Below are positions 18,963 through 31,184 of a stretch of 36,483 bases of DNA, piece by piece. The position numbers were made by a program, and so were the translations under genes. Source of the DNA: Gammaproteobacteria bacterium RIFCSPHIGHO2_12_FULL_42_10 (GTDB lineage Bacteria; Pseudomonadota; Gammaproteobacteria; DSM-16500); the NCBI GenBank assembly GCA_001801625.1, contig MGYE01000065.1, forward strand, positions 52,334 to 88,816, written 5' to 3'. Every line of letters starts with the position of its first letter. Position 1 is the first letter of the stretch. The notes under the pieces were generated by a model that made no database searches, was not told the DNA's origin, and was given only the letters and a program-made list of their open reading frames with translations.

Positions 18963-19349
18963 ATGAAAGTGCTGCTAGATACACAAGCATTTTTATGGTT
19001 GAGCGTAGACTCAGCGTTTCTCAGCAAAAAATCGAAGAAAGTATTTTTAGAGGAAAAAAATGATTTATATTTGAGTCTTGCGTCTGTTTGGGAAATGTCA
19101 ATTAAAACAAGTATTGGTAAGCTAAAAGTGCCTGGTAGTGTGGAAGCATTTGTTCTAACACAATTACATGAAAATTCTATTTTACAATTACCCATTCACT
19201 TTCGCCATGTTGCACGTGTAGAGGATTTGCCATTTTGTCATCGCGATCCATTTGATCGTTTGTTGATATCGCAGGCTTTAGAAGAAAAAATGGCTATTTT
19301 GAGCAACGATGCTGTTTTCGATAAGTATGCAGTTGATCGAATATGGTAG
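18963..19349 (+). CDS. PIN-domain toxin (VapC-like)
   Basis: MKVLLDTQAFLWLSVD, ASVWEMSIKTSIGKL, HRDPFDRLLISQALEEKMAILSNDAVF; ATG at 18963, 1 nt after antitoxin stop. Confidence 0.92.
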   Translation: MKVLLDTQAFLWLSVDSAFLSKKSKKVFLEEKNDLYLSLASVWEMSIKTSIGKLKVPGSVEAFVLTQLHENSILQLPIHFRHVARVEDLPFCHRDPFDRLLISQALEEKMAILSNDAVFDKYAVDRIW

Positions 19350-19373
19350 TGCGTTTTTCTATAAGTATAAAAT

Positions 19374-20498
19374 ATGCCTATCACGTTATTTAATATAACA
19401 AATTTTAGAAATTTGTCAGCTGTTTCTCTCTCCGCTGTTTCCCCTGGGTGCAATATTATTCATGGGATGAATGGTAGCGGCAAAACGAGCATGCTTGAGG
19501 CAATACATACGTTAGGATTGGGCCGATCGTTTCGCAGTAGTGCAACGCGCGAATTAATTCGTCAACAAACAGATAAATTTACATTATTCGCGCAAGTATT
19601 ACGCAATAAAACACATCATAATACAACCATTGGTATTGAACGTACTGAGTTGGGTGCGCTGAGATGGCGTGTTGATGAAAAAGAAGTGTCGGCAGCGGCT
19701 GATGTGGTGTCCATTTTGCCCATGCGCATTATCAATTCGCATTCCCATGATTTGATCGAGCTAGGACCCAATTTTCGTAGAAAATTTTTAGATTGGGGTT
19801 TATTTTACCAATTCGATGATTTCTTGCCCTGCTTTAAGCGATTTGAAATGTCGCTTAAACAGAGAAATACCCTATTGCGTGAAAAAAAATTCGCAAAGAC
19901 ATGTTTTGACGGCCTTTATGAGCGGGAATTAGACAGCTGGACAGAGGTGCTAGCGAAGCAAGCGGCAGAATTAACGCAGTTTAGACGACAATATGTGAAA
20001 TTGCTCCTACCTTTCTTGATGAATGCCATTGAAATGCTCTCGGTCATTCCGCAAGCTCAAATTAAATATGATCCAGGTTGGGATGAAGATCGGTCTTATG
20101 CGACTATTTTGGCTGATAATGCACGCGAAGACTGTCAGATGGGCTATACGCAGTACGGCCCACATCGTGCCGACCTAGAGATTTTGATCAATGCCGTACC
20201 TGCAAAGCATTTTTTATCCAGAGGACAGCAAAAACTATTAGTTTGCGCGATGGTGCTTGCACAAGGCGCGCTATTAAGCGCAGAACGTGGAAATCAGGTC
20301 ATCTATCTGGTTGATGACCTGCCGTCAGAGCTAGACCAGATAAGTCGTCAAAAGCTGATTGCTTTGTTGATGGCACAACAAACACAAGTCTTCATGACAG
20401 CCATTGAAAAAGAAATGGTTGATTCTCATATTCAGCAGACATCCACTTTGCCAATCAAGATGTTTCACGTGAAACATGGCGAAATTGTGGCGAAATGA
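19374..20498 (+). CDS. recF: DNA replication/repair protein RecF
   Basis: NFRNL, GMNGSGKTSMLEAIHTLGLGRSFR, YGPHRADLEI, LSRGQQKLLVCAMVLAQ, VDDLPSELD. Confidence 0.97.
   Translation: MPITLFNITNFRNLSAVSLSAVSPGCNIIHGMNGSGKTSMLEAIHTLGLGRSFRSSATRELIRQQTDKFTLFAQVLRNKTHHNTTIGIERTELGALRWRVDEKEVSAAADVVSILPMRIINSHSHDLIELGPNFRRKFLDWGLFYQFDDFLPCFKRFEMSLKQRNTLLREKKFAKTCFDGLYERELDSWTEVLAKQAAELTQFRRQYVKLLLPFLMNAIEMLSVIPQAQIKYDPGWDEDRSYATILADNAREDCQMGYTQYGPHRADLEILINAVPAKHFLSRGQQKLLVCAMVLAQGALLSAERGNQVIYLVDDLPSELDQISRQKLIALLMAQQTQVFMTAIEKEMVDSHIQQTSTLPIKMFHVKHGEIVAK
20461..20476. promoter_or_regulatory. parS site 1 (inside recF 3' end)
   Basis: TGTTTCACGTGAAACA, perfect 16-bp palindrome matching TGTTNCACGTGAAACA. 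Confidence 0.9.
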
Positions 20499-20687
20499 AA
20501 AGACCTATTTTTATTTAACAAACATGTGAACAAATGGGCAATAAAAGCCTTTATTATTGCCTTTTCTGGCCTCTTATTTTCTGTGCTGTTAGGCAAAAAT
20601 ATGCTATTATTTGCCAAGGATTTATCTCGAATATTGTTAAGACGACTTCATATAAATTAGCTGTCACCGCAGGAGATGACATCTCCA

Positions 20688-23781
<3,094 letters not shown>

Positions 23782-23988
23782 TATATATCAGTTGAGAGTA
23801 CACTGCCCACTGTCATCCAGAGGCTAAGTTTTTTGCGCCGAAGGATCTCCCCGGAAATGCAATTTCTCATTCAGGGCCGGGAATGACAAGTTGCGATTTA
23901 TGCAGCAATGCCCAATGCCAGTCTTAATCTGCCTAAATCAAAAAATTTTATAATTAATTGATTTTTAAAGCATTAAAATCCGAACTAG

Positions 23989-24330
23989 TTACGATACTGC
24001 TTTCCTTCTTTCTTCAGGCTGAATTGCCAACCGATAGCCAAGTCCTTTTAAAATTAATTCAAAAGTACCAAGTGTTGGATTACCTTTTTCAGATAATACC
24101 TGATAAAGATTCTGGCGGTTTAAATGTGTTGCCTTAGCTAAATGCCCCATACCACCTTTTGCCTCTGCTATATTGCGCAAAGCAATCAACAATGACTCAA
24201 CATCGCCATCCTCGTGGTATTCTTCCATTGCGATACGTAGATATAAATCTGCTTCTTTAGGTTTTTTAAGCGATTCTATCAGTTCATCATAATAGCTCAT
24301 CGTATTTTTAATTATTTTAGCTTTACTCAT
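23989..24330 (-). CDS. addiction-module antidote (HigA-like, HTH)
   Basis: DLYLRIAMEEYHEDGDVESLLIALRNIAEAKGGMGHLAKATHLNRQNLYQVLSEKGNPTLGTFELILKGLGYRL. Confidence 0.88.
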   Translation of the reverse strand: MSKAKIIKNTMSYYDELIESLKKPKEADLYLRIAMEEYHEDGDVESLLIALRNIAEAKGGMGHLAKATHLNRQNLYQVLSEKGNPTLGTFELILKGLGYRLAIQPEERRKAVS

Positions 24331-24437
24331 CGCTACGCTCCTTCAAGTCATGCCAGTATGCTTTAGCTATCTTGATATCTTTCTTTTGACTACTCTTATC
24401 GCCCGCACAAAGCAGAACCAGGATATATAGCTCTGTC
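24324..24437 (-). pseudogene. truncated RelE/HigB-type killer protein (C-terminal remnant)
   Basis: Minus-strand translation ELYILVLLCAGDKSSQKKDIKIAKAYWHDLKERSDE*, typical C-terminus of the toxin partner; N-terminal part absent, replaced by apaH 3' end. Confidence 0.75.
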
Positions 24438-25254
24438 ACCCCTCGCGCTCACATTGTACGTTAAATTGCTTGCCGTCTTCTAATCGCATGGCTGTTAAGC
24501 AGCCTCCCCAAACGCATCCTGTGTCGAGAGGAAAAAGGTTGGGCATATTAGTTTTTCCGGAGAGAGCCGCCCAGTGACCAAATATAATTTTAAGATCGGT
24601 ATTGATGCGCGAGGAGACCTCAAACCAGGGAATAATATCATTGGGTTTATCAATAAGATTGCCTTTGTATTTCAAATTTAAACGTCCATCTGGATAACAA
24701 AAACGCATACGTGTGAAATAATTGACTGCAACACGCAGACGTTCTTCTGAGGGAAGAGAGCCATCCCAGTGATCAGGTAGATTTCCGAAAAGACTATTTA
24801 GTGTTGATTCGCGCAAATTGCCTTGTAACGCAATTTCAATTTCTTTTGCGATACATTGTGCTTCGGACAAGCGCCAGGTGGGCGCAAGCCCTGCATGTAC
24901 CATAATGTAATGAAGTGTTGGGTGGTAGACCAAGAATGGGCGATGACAGAGCCATTCGATTAGTTCAGTGCAGTCTGGGGCTGTTAAAATAGGTTGGAGT
25001 GTATCGCTTTTATGTATTTCACGTATTTTATAGAAAACACCAATTAAATGCAGATCGTGATTGCCTAAAATGATTTGGTGTTGACTCCCCAATGCTTTCA
25101 AGAAGCGCAATACTTCAAGTGATTGTGGGCCACGATTCACTAAATCGCCCGCGCACCAAAGTATATCTTTCTTTTGATCGAATGCTATTTTTTTGAGCAA
25201 TGCTTGGAGTGCTGTAAAACAGCCCTGAATGTCGCCAATGGCGTAAGTTGGCAT
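24436..25254 (-). CDS. apaH: symmetrical bis(5'-nucleosyl)-tetraphosphatase
   Basis: YAIGDIQGCFTALQALL, CAGDLVNRGPQSLEVLRFL, LGNHDLHL, FGHWAALSGK, DTGCVWGGCLTAMRL. Confidence 0.98.
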   Translation of the reverse strand: MPTYAIGDIQGCFTALQALLKKIAFDQKKDILWCAGDLVNRGPQSLEVLRFLKALGSQHQIILGNHDLHLIGVFYKIREIHKSDTLQPILTAPDCTELIEWLCHRPFLVYHPTLHYIMVHAGLAPTWRLSEAQCIAKEIEIALQGNLRESTLNSLFGNLPDHWDGSLPSEERLRVAVNYFTRMRFCYPDGRLNLKYKGNLIDKPNDIIPWFEVSSRINTDLKIIFGHWAALSGKTNMPNLFPLDTGCVWGGCLTAMRLEDGKQFNVQCEREG

Positions 25255-25305
25255 GGCGTTTTAAAAACCTTATTTAATTCATGCGAATCATGATGATAAT
25301 AACAA

Positions 25306-25484
25306 ATACCCATTACGCTCCAAGATGCGAACTTTATCATCCCATCTTGCGGTGAACTTGGGAAGTTTTTTACAAGAAAAATCCTCACAATACAACGAGT
25401 ATTGTTGCGGTTTTTCTTGTAAAAAACTTCCCAATTTCTTGCAATCTGGGCGTTAAAGTTCGCATCTTGGAGCGTAATGGGTAT
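25306..25484. mobile_element. 179-bp palindromic MITE-like element upstream of apaH
   Basis: 31-bp perfect outer arms ATACCCATTACGCTCCAAGATGCGAACTTTA (25306-25336) / reverse complement (25454-25484); inner 24-bp perfect arms TTGGGAAGTTTTTTACAAGAAAAA (25358-25381) / reverse complement (25411-25434). Confidence 0.85.
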
Positions 25485-25558
25485 ATGCTGTGCGCTGTCA
25501 CCTTAAAGAGCATTTCTTTGATTTAGATGTATGAGAAATGATTGGACCTTCTCTCCCC

Positions 25559-25596
25559 GTCACCCTCCTCCCACAAAAGCGTGGGAGGAGGGTGAC
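25559..25596. repeat. strong 15-bp hairpin downstream of the aldo/keto reductase
   Basis: GTCACCCTCCTCCCA-CAAAAGCG-TGGGAGGAGGGTGAC. Confidence 0.7.
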
Positions 25597-25603
25597 GCTG
25601 TGT

Positions 25604-26374
25604 TTATTGCTTTTTCTTAACTGCTAGCTCTGTTTGTGCAGTATTTTCTCGTAAATGTGTGGGATTAATTGTTCCGATGATCACGCTGGTAACGCCTGGT
25701 TCGTTTAGTGCAAATTGCAATGATGGTGCTTGTAAGTGGCCGCTTGAGAGCGCTTTTTTAATGAAAATACCCTTATTCTTTTCGTTGGCATAGGTTAAGA
25801 CCGGGCGCTCATCTGTATAAGCCGCATTAAATGAGACCATGGCAAGATCAGTCTGATCGATGGTCGCAAGCCCTCCTGCGATCGTTTTGGTGGACATGCC
25901 AAAAGCGCGAATCTTGCCTGCTTCTTTTAAGCGATCGAGTGTTTCAAATACCGCTTCTTCATGAATCAGTTTGAGATCTTCGCCGTTTGAGTGAACAAGC
26001 ACGATATCTAGATAATCAGTGTGCAGGCGCCGCAAGCTTCGGTTAACACTTGCCTCAAGCCCTGCTTTTGAAAAATCAAATCGTGAAGCGTCGTTTACCC
26101 ACTCTTCCCCTGCTTTGGTTGAGATGACCCAGTTTTTTCGTTGGTTTTTTAATAATTTCCCTAGACGCTCTTCAGAGACACCATAAGCTGGCGCAGTATC
26201 TAGTAAGTTGATACCGCAATCTGATGCAATAGCTAGTAAATCACAAAGCGCATGATCTTCTGGCAACGTAAATGCGGTTTTGTATTTGACACCCGTTGTA
26301 CGACCCCATTTGACTGTACCAAGCCCTATTTGACTGACAATGATGCCTGTTGTGCCGATGATGTTTTTTAGCAA
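25604..26374 (-). CDS. aldo/keto reductase
   Basis: IGLGTVKWGR, GINLLDTAPAYGVSEERLGKLL, VISTKAG, DYLDIVLVHSNG, SVIIGTINPTHLREN; TTG start at 26374 with GGAG SD is preferred to the 26479 ORF start, which overlaps the upstream gene. Confidence 0.9.
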   Translation of the reverse strand: MLKNIIGTTGIIVSQIGLGTVKWGRTTGVKYKTAFTLPEDHALCDLLAIASDCGINLLDTAPAYGVSEERLGKLLKNQRKNWVISTKAGEEWVNDASRFDFSKAGLEASVNRSLRRLHTDYLDIVLVHSNGEDLKLIHEEAVFETLDRLKEAGKIRAFGMSTKTIAGGLATIDQTDLAMVSFNAAYTDERPVLTYANEKNKGIFIKKALSSGHLQAPSLQFALNEPGVTSVIIGTINPTHLRENTAQTELAVKKKQ

Positions 26375-26403
26375 AATTTTATCTCCAGCCCTGTTGATGA
26401 GTT

Positions 26404-27600
26404 TTAAAATATTTCCCAAGGAGGGATGGCGCAAGATGGATGGGGCCACGCAGCCAGTGCCTCTTTGTGAGGTTGACATGGTGTTAAATGAGTCAATTGC
26501 AACTGCTGCATAATATCATCTGTCAATTTAGGTGCTAAAGCGAGTTTCGTTGGCCAGGCAATGATGGTATTGCCAATTGTTTTGGTAAAGCAAGTGATAG
26601 GCTTTAAACCGTCAGCCTGTAGTGGTTCTGCGCGATCAATTCTGATCGTTTCAAATCGTGCTGTAGAAAAATCCAACCATGGAAACAATAAGTTGAGTTC
26701 TTGTTTTGTGGCTGCAATTTGATTTGTTTTGTTGCGTTGTACGCCCTCTTCTGCTAGCAGTCCTCCCAAGTACCAAACCATGCTGCCATCTTGCCGATAG
26801 TGTGTTGTGACTGTTAGGCGTGGGCGCGCTGAAAAATTGAGACAATGTGCATAGAGAGGCGCGTGGAATGGCAGTTTAACCATGACCATGTGCAGCGGCC
26901 GTCGTTGCATCGCTAGCGCTTTTGTGTTGAGACGGTTGATGGCGATTTCGTTGCCCGTACCCGCTGTAAAAATATATCGCTGTGCTGAGAGGTTGATTTT
27001 CTGACAGCCCGCGTGGAGTGTCATGGACGTGATGTGACCGATTTCGTTTAGTTCAATGTCTTTTTCGGATAAATCTTCAATTTTAAAGAGTGTATTTTGA
27101 TTGGCATTCGCTAGCTCGCGAATCAAGACAGGGACATCTAGGACTGTTTCATTGATAGCGAATACATGTCCTTTAAAATCAGGATGCTGAAAAACAGACG
27201 GATAACTTTCTTTTGTGAGTGGTTCTACGTGGGCCTGTAGCGTAGAATTTGCTAAAAATTGCATCAATTTTGCTTTTGATGCGCGAGGTGACCACATGTA
27301 CTGTTTATTTGAAAGAATGGGGACGCGAGATAAGTCGCACTCTCCCAATCCTGCCAGGCTCTGCTGCCATCGCATTGGCATAGCAGCCATTGCCTCTGCA
27401 TCTTGAGTTAATTTTCCGGTCAATGCATATTTCATGCCGCCATGAATGATGCCTTGTGAGTGACCTGTTTGTCCGCCACCCAATGTGTTGAATTCGAACA
27501 GCATCGCAGAAAATCCAGTTTGTCGTAGTCTATTTAGCAGCCACAAGCCTGCAATGCCGCCGCCAAAAATAGCAATGTCTATGGAAACTGTTGTATGCAT
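26404..27600 (-). CDS. FAD-dependent oxidoreductase (DAO/GlpA-like)
   Basis: IAIFGGGIAGLWLLNRLRQTGFSAMLFE Rossmann motif, GGGQTGHSQGIIHGGMKY. Confidence 0.88.
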   Translation of the reverse strand: MHTTVSIDIAIFGGGIAGLWLLNRLRQTGFSAMLFEFNTLGGGQTGHSQGIIHGGMKYALTGKLTQDAEAMAAMPMRWQQSLAGLGECDLSRVPILSNKQYMWSPRASKAKLMQFLANSTLQAHVEPLTKESYPSVFQHPDFKGHVFAINETVLDVPVLIRELANANQNTLFKIEDLSEKDIELNEIGHITSMTLHAGCQKINLSAQRYIFTAGTGNEIAINRLNTKALAMQRRPLHMVMVKLPFHAPLYAHCLNFSARPRLTVTTHYRQDGSMVWYLGGLLAEEGVQRNKTNQIAATKQELNLLFPWLDFSTARFETIRIDRAEPLQADGLKPITCFTKTIGNTIIAWPTKLALAPKLTDDIMQQLQLTHLTPCQPHKEALAAWPHPSCAIPPWEIF

Positions 27601-27738
27601 GCGCTATTCTGATATGAGTGTTAGGTTGTTTTTTAAAGGATGACAGTATGAGTTAGCCAAGTATTTTATGTTATGCTATTTATATTAGATAGCATTTTTT
27701 GAAATGGTTGATGTTAACAAGGAGTGTTAGACAAACTT

Positions 27739-29334
27739 ATGTCGGAAGCATTGCTATCACCTACAGAAGAAGTCGCAAAACAAAGCGCGTTGCTAGAGCA
27801 ATATGCTAATGCAACCAAAACAAAAGTCGTGATGGGTTTAAAAGATCTTGATGAACAAGATAAAGTGCTTGGCGACATGTTTACGTGGTGTAAAGCGCAG
27901 GGAGATCTTGTTGTTCTAAGAAGCGCTACTATTTTATCGTCTTCCCCTACTTCAAGAACAGTTCAAAATTGCAAATCGTTGATGTTAAGCAAAGGCATTC
28001 ACCCAGGTATGGTGTTCGCTGCCGATATGGCCGTGATTCAACTGTTACTAATGACGGGTATCGAAGAAAATGATGCGGGTGCTGGCAAAGGCGAAACAAG
28101 CATTTTATTTAGTGACCAACAGCGTCATTTGCGCGATTTGGTGCTTGAAGCGATTCATCAAAAAGTCAGTGATATCCACATTCAAGTTAGACAGGGCAAT
28201 ACAATAATCCGTATGCGTCAACATGGCGAGCTCCATGTATTTGCAGAATGGTCTGAAAAATTAGGTCGTGAAATTGCGTCCGTTGCCTTCAATAAAGAAA
28301 CAGATCATGCCACTTCCCATTTCAACCCTCTGGTACCACAAGATGCTTCCATGCCGTTACGTTTAGGTGGTAACGACATTCGATTACGTTTAGCGAGTGT
28401 GCCTGCGCATGGCGGTTTTGATATGGTCATGCGTATTCTTGCAACAGGCGAGGAAAAATCAACAACGCTAGAAGAGCTTGGCTATACAAAAAAGCAAATT
28501 GAAATTATCGATATGGCAATGAGGCTGCCTTTTGGCGCCATTATCGTTGCGGGTCCAACAGGATCTGGTAAAACAACGACACTGGCTGTCTGTATGGAGA
28601 AAGTAGAGCCAAGTGCGAAACTATACACTATTGAAGATCCTGTTGAAAAAGTAGTGGAAGCTGCGACACAAGTCCCCGTTAATACAGAAAAAGCGGATCG
28701 TAGTTTTGCGAGTATGGGACGCGCTGCTTTGCGTATGGATCCAGATGTGATTATCTTGGGTGAAATGCGTGATGAAGATACGGCGTCTGTGATGGTTCGA
28801 GCATCCATTACAGGACATCTTGTGTTGACAACACTTCATACCAATCGAGCAACGGCTATTATTACACGATTAGTTGATATGGGTATCTCGCCCGTGCTGT
28901 TGAGCGATAGCAGCGTGTTGCGTTGTCTTGTCTGTCAACGATTGGTTGCTAAAGTCTGTCCCCATTGCGCTGTTTCTTTGACTGCTTCCGTCAAACATCA
29001 ATCTTATATTGCTGACTGGGAGGCGGTATTGGGTAAGGAAATCATTGGTCGTGCAAAAGCGCGTGGCAGTGGTTGTGATCATTGCAATCATACTGGTGTG
29101 AGTGGACGTACCGTGGTTGCAGAGGTTATTTGGGTTGATGAAGAAGGCAGGCAGTTTATTCAGAAATGCGATACGTTGGGTTGGGAGAAATATCTTAAAG
29201 AACACGGATGGATGGATTTTCGTGATCGTGCGATTGATCTCATTCAGGCAGGTATTTGCGATCCCTTTGAAGCTGAGAAAGTAGTTGGGCCGATCAACCC
29301 TTCTACACAAGCAAGAACATATACGTATACATAG
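27739..29334 (+). CDS. pilQ: type IVb pilus assembly/secretion ATPase (GspE/PilQ-R64 type)
   Basis: IIVAGPTGSGKTTTLAVCMEKVEP Walker A, DPDVIILGEMRDEDTASVMVRASITGHLVLTTLHTN, CPHC...CDHCNHTGVSGR zinc motif; GTG 27724 alternative start. Confidence 0.93.
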   Translation: MSEALLSPTEEVAKQSALLEQYANATKTKVVMGLKDLDEQDKVLGDMFTWCKAQGDLVVLRSATILSSSPTSRTVQNCKSLMLSKGIHPGMVFAADMAVIQLLLMTGIEENDAGAGKGETSILFSDQQRHLRDLVLEAIHQKVSDIHIQVRQGNTIIRMRQHGELHVFAEWSEKLGREIASVAFNKETDHATSHFNPLVPQDASMPLRLGGNDIRLRLASVPAHGGFDMVMRILATGEEKSTTLEELGYTKKQIEIIDMAMRLPFGAIIVAGPTGSGKTTTLAVCMEKVEPSAKLYTIEDPVEKVVEAATQVPVNTEKADRSFASMGRAALRMDPDVIILGEMRDEDTASVMVRASITGHLVLTTLHTNRATAIITRLVDMGISPVLLSDSSVLRCLVCQRLVAKVCPHCAVSLTASVKHQSYIADWEAVLGKEIIGRAKARGSGCDHCNHTGVSGRTVVAEVIWVDEEGRQFIQKCDTLGWEKYLKEHGWMDFRDRAIDLIQAGICDPFEAEKVVGPINPSTQARTYTYT

Positions 29335-29348
29335 TTAAGGATAACGTC

Positions 29349-30413
29349 ATGGATCTTTCATTGTACATGCTAAAGGATGTTGCATCTAATGTTGTCATGG
29401 CGATTAAACATTGGCGATTTGGCATTAAAAAACAACTTGGATTTTTAGAAGATTTTTCTGTGCTGATTAGTGATGGCATCCCGGCGAACCGTGCAATTGA
29501 AATGATGGTTGAAGTAACGCGGGGTTTAACACATGAAGTTGCGTTGAATGTTTCCCAGAAAATTGGAGAAGGCGCACAGTTAGCAGATGGGATGCGGGAT
29601 TGGTTTTCTCCCAACATCACTGAAATTATTCGTGTGGGTGAATCGGGTGGCGCATTAGCACAGACGATACAGTCTGCAATCAAGGCGCTGTCTCAACACA
29701 GTGTTGCAATGAGTGCGTTTGCAAGTGCAGTCGCTTATCCGTTGACGGTTATCGGAATGGCGTGCGGGATGATCATGTATCTCAATGGCTCTATCTTTAC
29801 TCAATTTCGCCAAATCAAGCCGGAAAGTGAGTGGCCACCTGCCGGACAAAGATTGGTAGTGCTTGCCTACATTGTGCAGCATTGGTGGTTAGCGTTTATT
29901 ATAGGCGTGTTCGTGTTGATAGTGGCAATTAAATACATACTAGCTAATTATACAGGTGGCGCGCGGAAAATATTGGATAATTATCCACCCTTCTCTTTAT
30001 ATAGAAAATTAGTTGCTTCACAGTTTTTAGAAACACTTGGTTTATTGGTTGAAAATGGCATTGTATTTAAGTCAGCGTTGCGTGTCATGCAGTATCAAGC
30101 ATCGCCTTATCTCAGCCAGCATATTTTGAAAATGGAAGAATTATTGGGGACGGGTAGAAACAATATTGCAGATGTACTATCGACTGGTTTAATTGAGGGA
30201 CATGATTTGATGCGCTTGCGTGTGATGGCCGAAGTCAAAGGATTTGAACATGGCCTTGTCAGAATGGGCGCGAAAGGGACGGAAGAGACAACGGCATTAC
30301 TGAAGCTGATTGCTCGTATTGTGGGAGGGTTATTATTAGCAGTGGGTGGTGGATTGGTGGTTGTCATTATGCAGGGTGTTTATATGACAGGCATGTCAAT
30401 GGGATCAGCTTGA
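29349..30413 (+). CDS. pilR: type IVb pilus inner-membrane platform protein (GspF/PilR-R64 type)
   Basis: LGFLEDFSVLISDGIPANRAIEMM, IIRVGESGGALAQTI, three hydrophobic segments. Confidence 0.88.
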   Translation: MDLSLYMLKDVASNVVMAIKHWRFGIKKQLGFLEDFSVLISDGIPANRAIEMMVEVTRGLTHEVALNVSQKIGEGAQLADGMRDWFSPNITEIIRVGESGGALAQTIQSAIKALSQHSVAMSAFASAVAYPLTVIGMACGMIMYLNGSIFTQFRQIKPESEWPPAGQRLVVLAYIVQHWWLAFIIGVFVLIVAIKYILANYTGGARKILDNYPPFSLYRKLVASQFLETLGLLVENGIVFKSALRVMQYQASPYLSQHILKMEELLGTGRNNIADVLSTGLIEGHDLMRLRVMAEVKGFEHGLVRMGAKGTEETTALLKLIARIVGGLLLAVGGGLVVVIMQGVYMTGMSMGSA

Positions 30414-31174
30414 TGTTGCGTCAATCTCAAGGCGTAACACTGGTTGAAGTGCTGATTGTTTTATCACTAGGCGCTGTTTTTATTTCATTTTCTTTACAGC
30501 AATATAATAGTTTTACCTTGAGTAATAACATCATGGCAGTGAATGCCAATGTCGATACACTTTTGCAAGCAGCTACTCGGTACTATCGTGCTAATTGTAG
30601 TGCAAAGAATGGACCTTTAGGCATTACACAACTTGTAGCGCCACAGGGTGTATCGCTGACAACACTTAGTCAAGGCGGCTATTTGTCGGCTACATTTCCA
30701 TCGTTTAATCCACTCGTTAATTCAATAGGTTCGGGATCAGGATATATTGTGCAATTTAACCCCTATACCATGCCGAGAATGATCAATGTTTGTAGCGATC
30801 CGCCTGCTTGTACAACGACAGCTCCTGCGCAAATCGGAAAAATTGTTTTGTGGAAAGTTCAGGTATCAGTTGCGCTGAATAGCATTGATCCCGACAGGCT
30901 GACTGCTTATCAAAAATATTTATCAGGCGATTGTCTATCAAAGATAGCAGGATCAATTGTTTCTCAATGCTCGCTTGGTGTCACGGGTCCTTATGTTGTT
31001 TTTGAACGCACCACTTCTTATGCTGCTGCTAATACTTTAGATGCAATATCTACGATGTGGACGGTCAATCCTCAGATAGAGCAGTTTAATCAGATGTATA
31101 CAACCTTTCCAATGACCTATTTAACAGGAACAAGTCATGTCCCAGAATATCAATATTTTTACTGCAATAACTAA
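30410..31174 (+). CDS. type IV prepilin-like protein
   Basis: MMLRQSQG/VTLVEVLIVLSLGAVFISFSLQQYNSF. Confidence 0.85.
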   Translation: MMLRQSQGVTLVEVLIVLSLGAVFISFSLQQYNSFTLSNNIMAVNANVDTLLQAATRYYRANCSAKNGPLGITQLVAPQGVSLTTLSQGGYLSATFPSFNPLVNSIGSGSGYIVQFNPYTMPRMINVCSDPPACTTTAPAQIGKIVLWKVQVSVALNSIDPDRLTAYQKYLSGDCLSKIAGSIVSQCSLGVTGPYVVFERTTSYAAANTLDAISTMWTVNPQIEQFNQMYTTFPMTYLTGTSHVPEYQYFYCNN

Positions 31175-31184
31175 GCCGTCAAGA

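Noticed and set aside
23810-23890. Intergenic GTCATCCAG...GAAGGATCT...GGGAATGACAAG
   Set aside because: Looks like a decayed common intergenic repeat of the GTCATCC/GGGAATGAC type; arms too degraded to call a defined element. The CTGGATTGCTTCG...CCTCGCAATGACG stretch near 9191-9225 is treated the same way.
25185-25388. 67-aa minus ORF overlapping apaH start
   Set aside because: Built from the palindrome and apaH out-of-frame; not a gene.
25559-25596. Strong hairpin considered as a mobile element
   Set aside because: Only a simple 15-bp stem with no flanking duplication; more likely a terminator or REP-type repeat of the adjacent gene.
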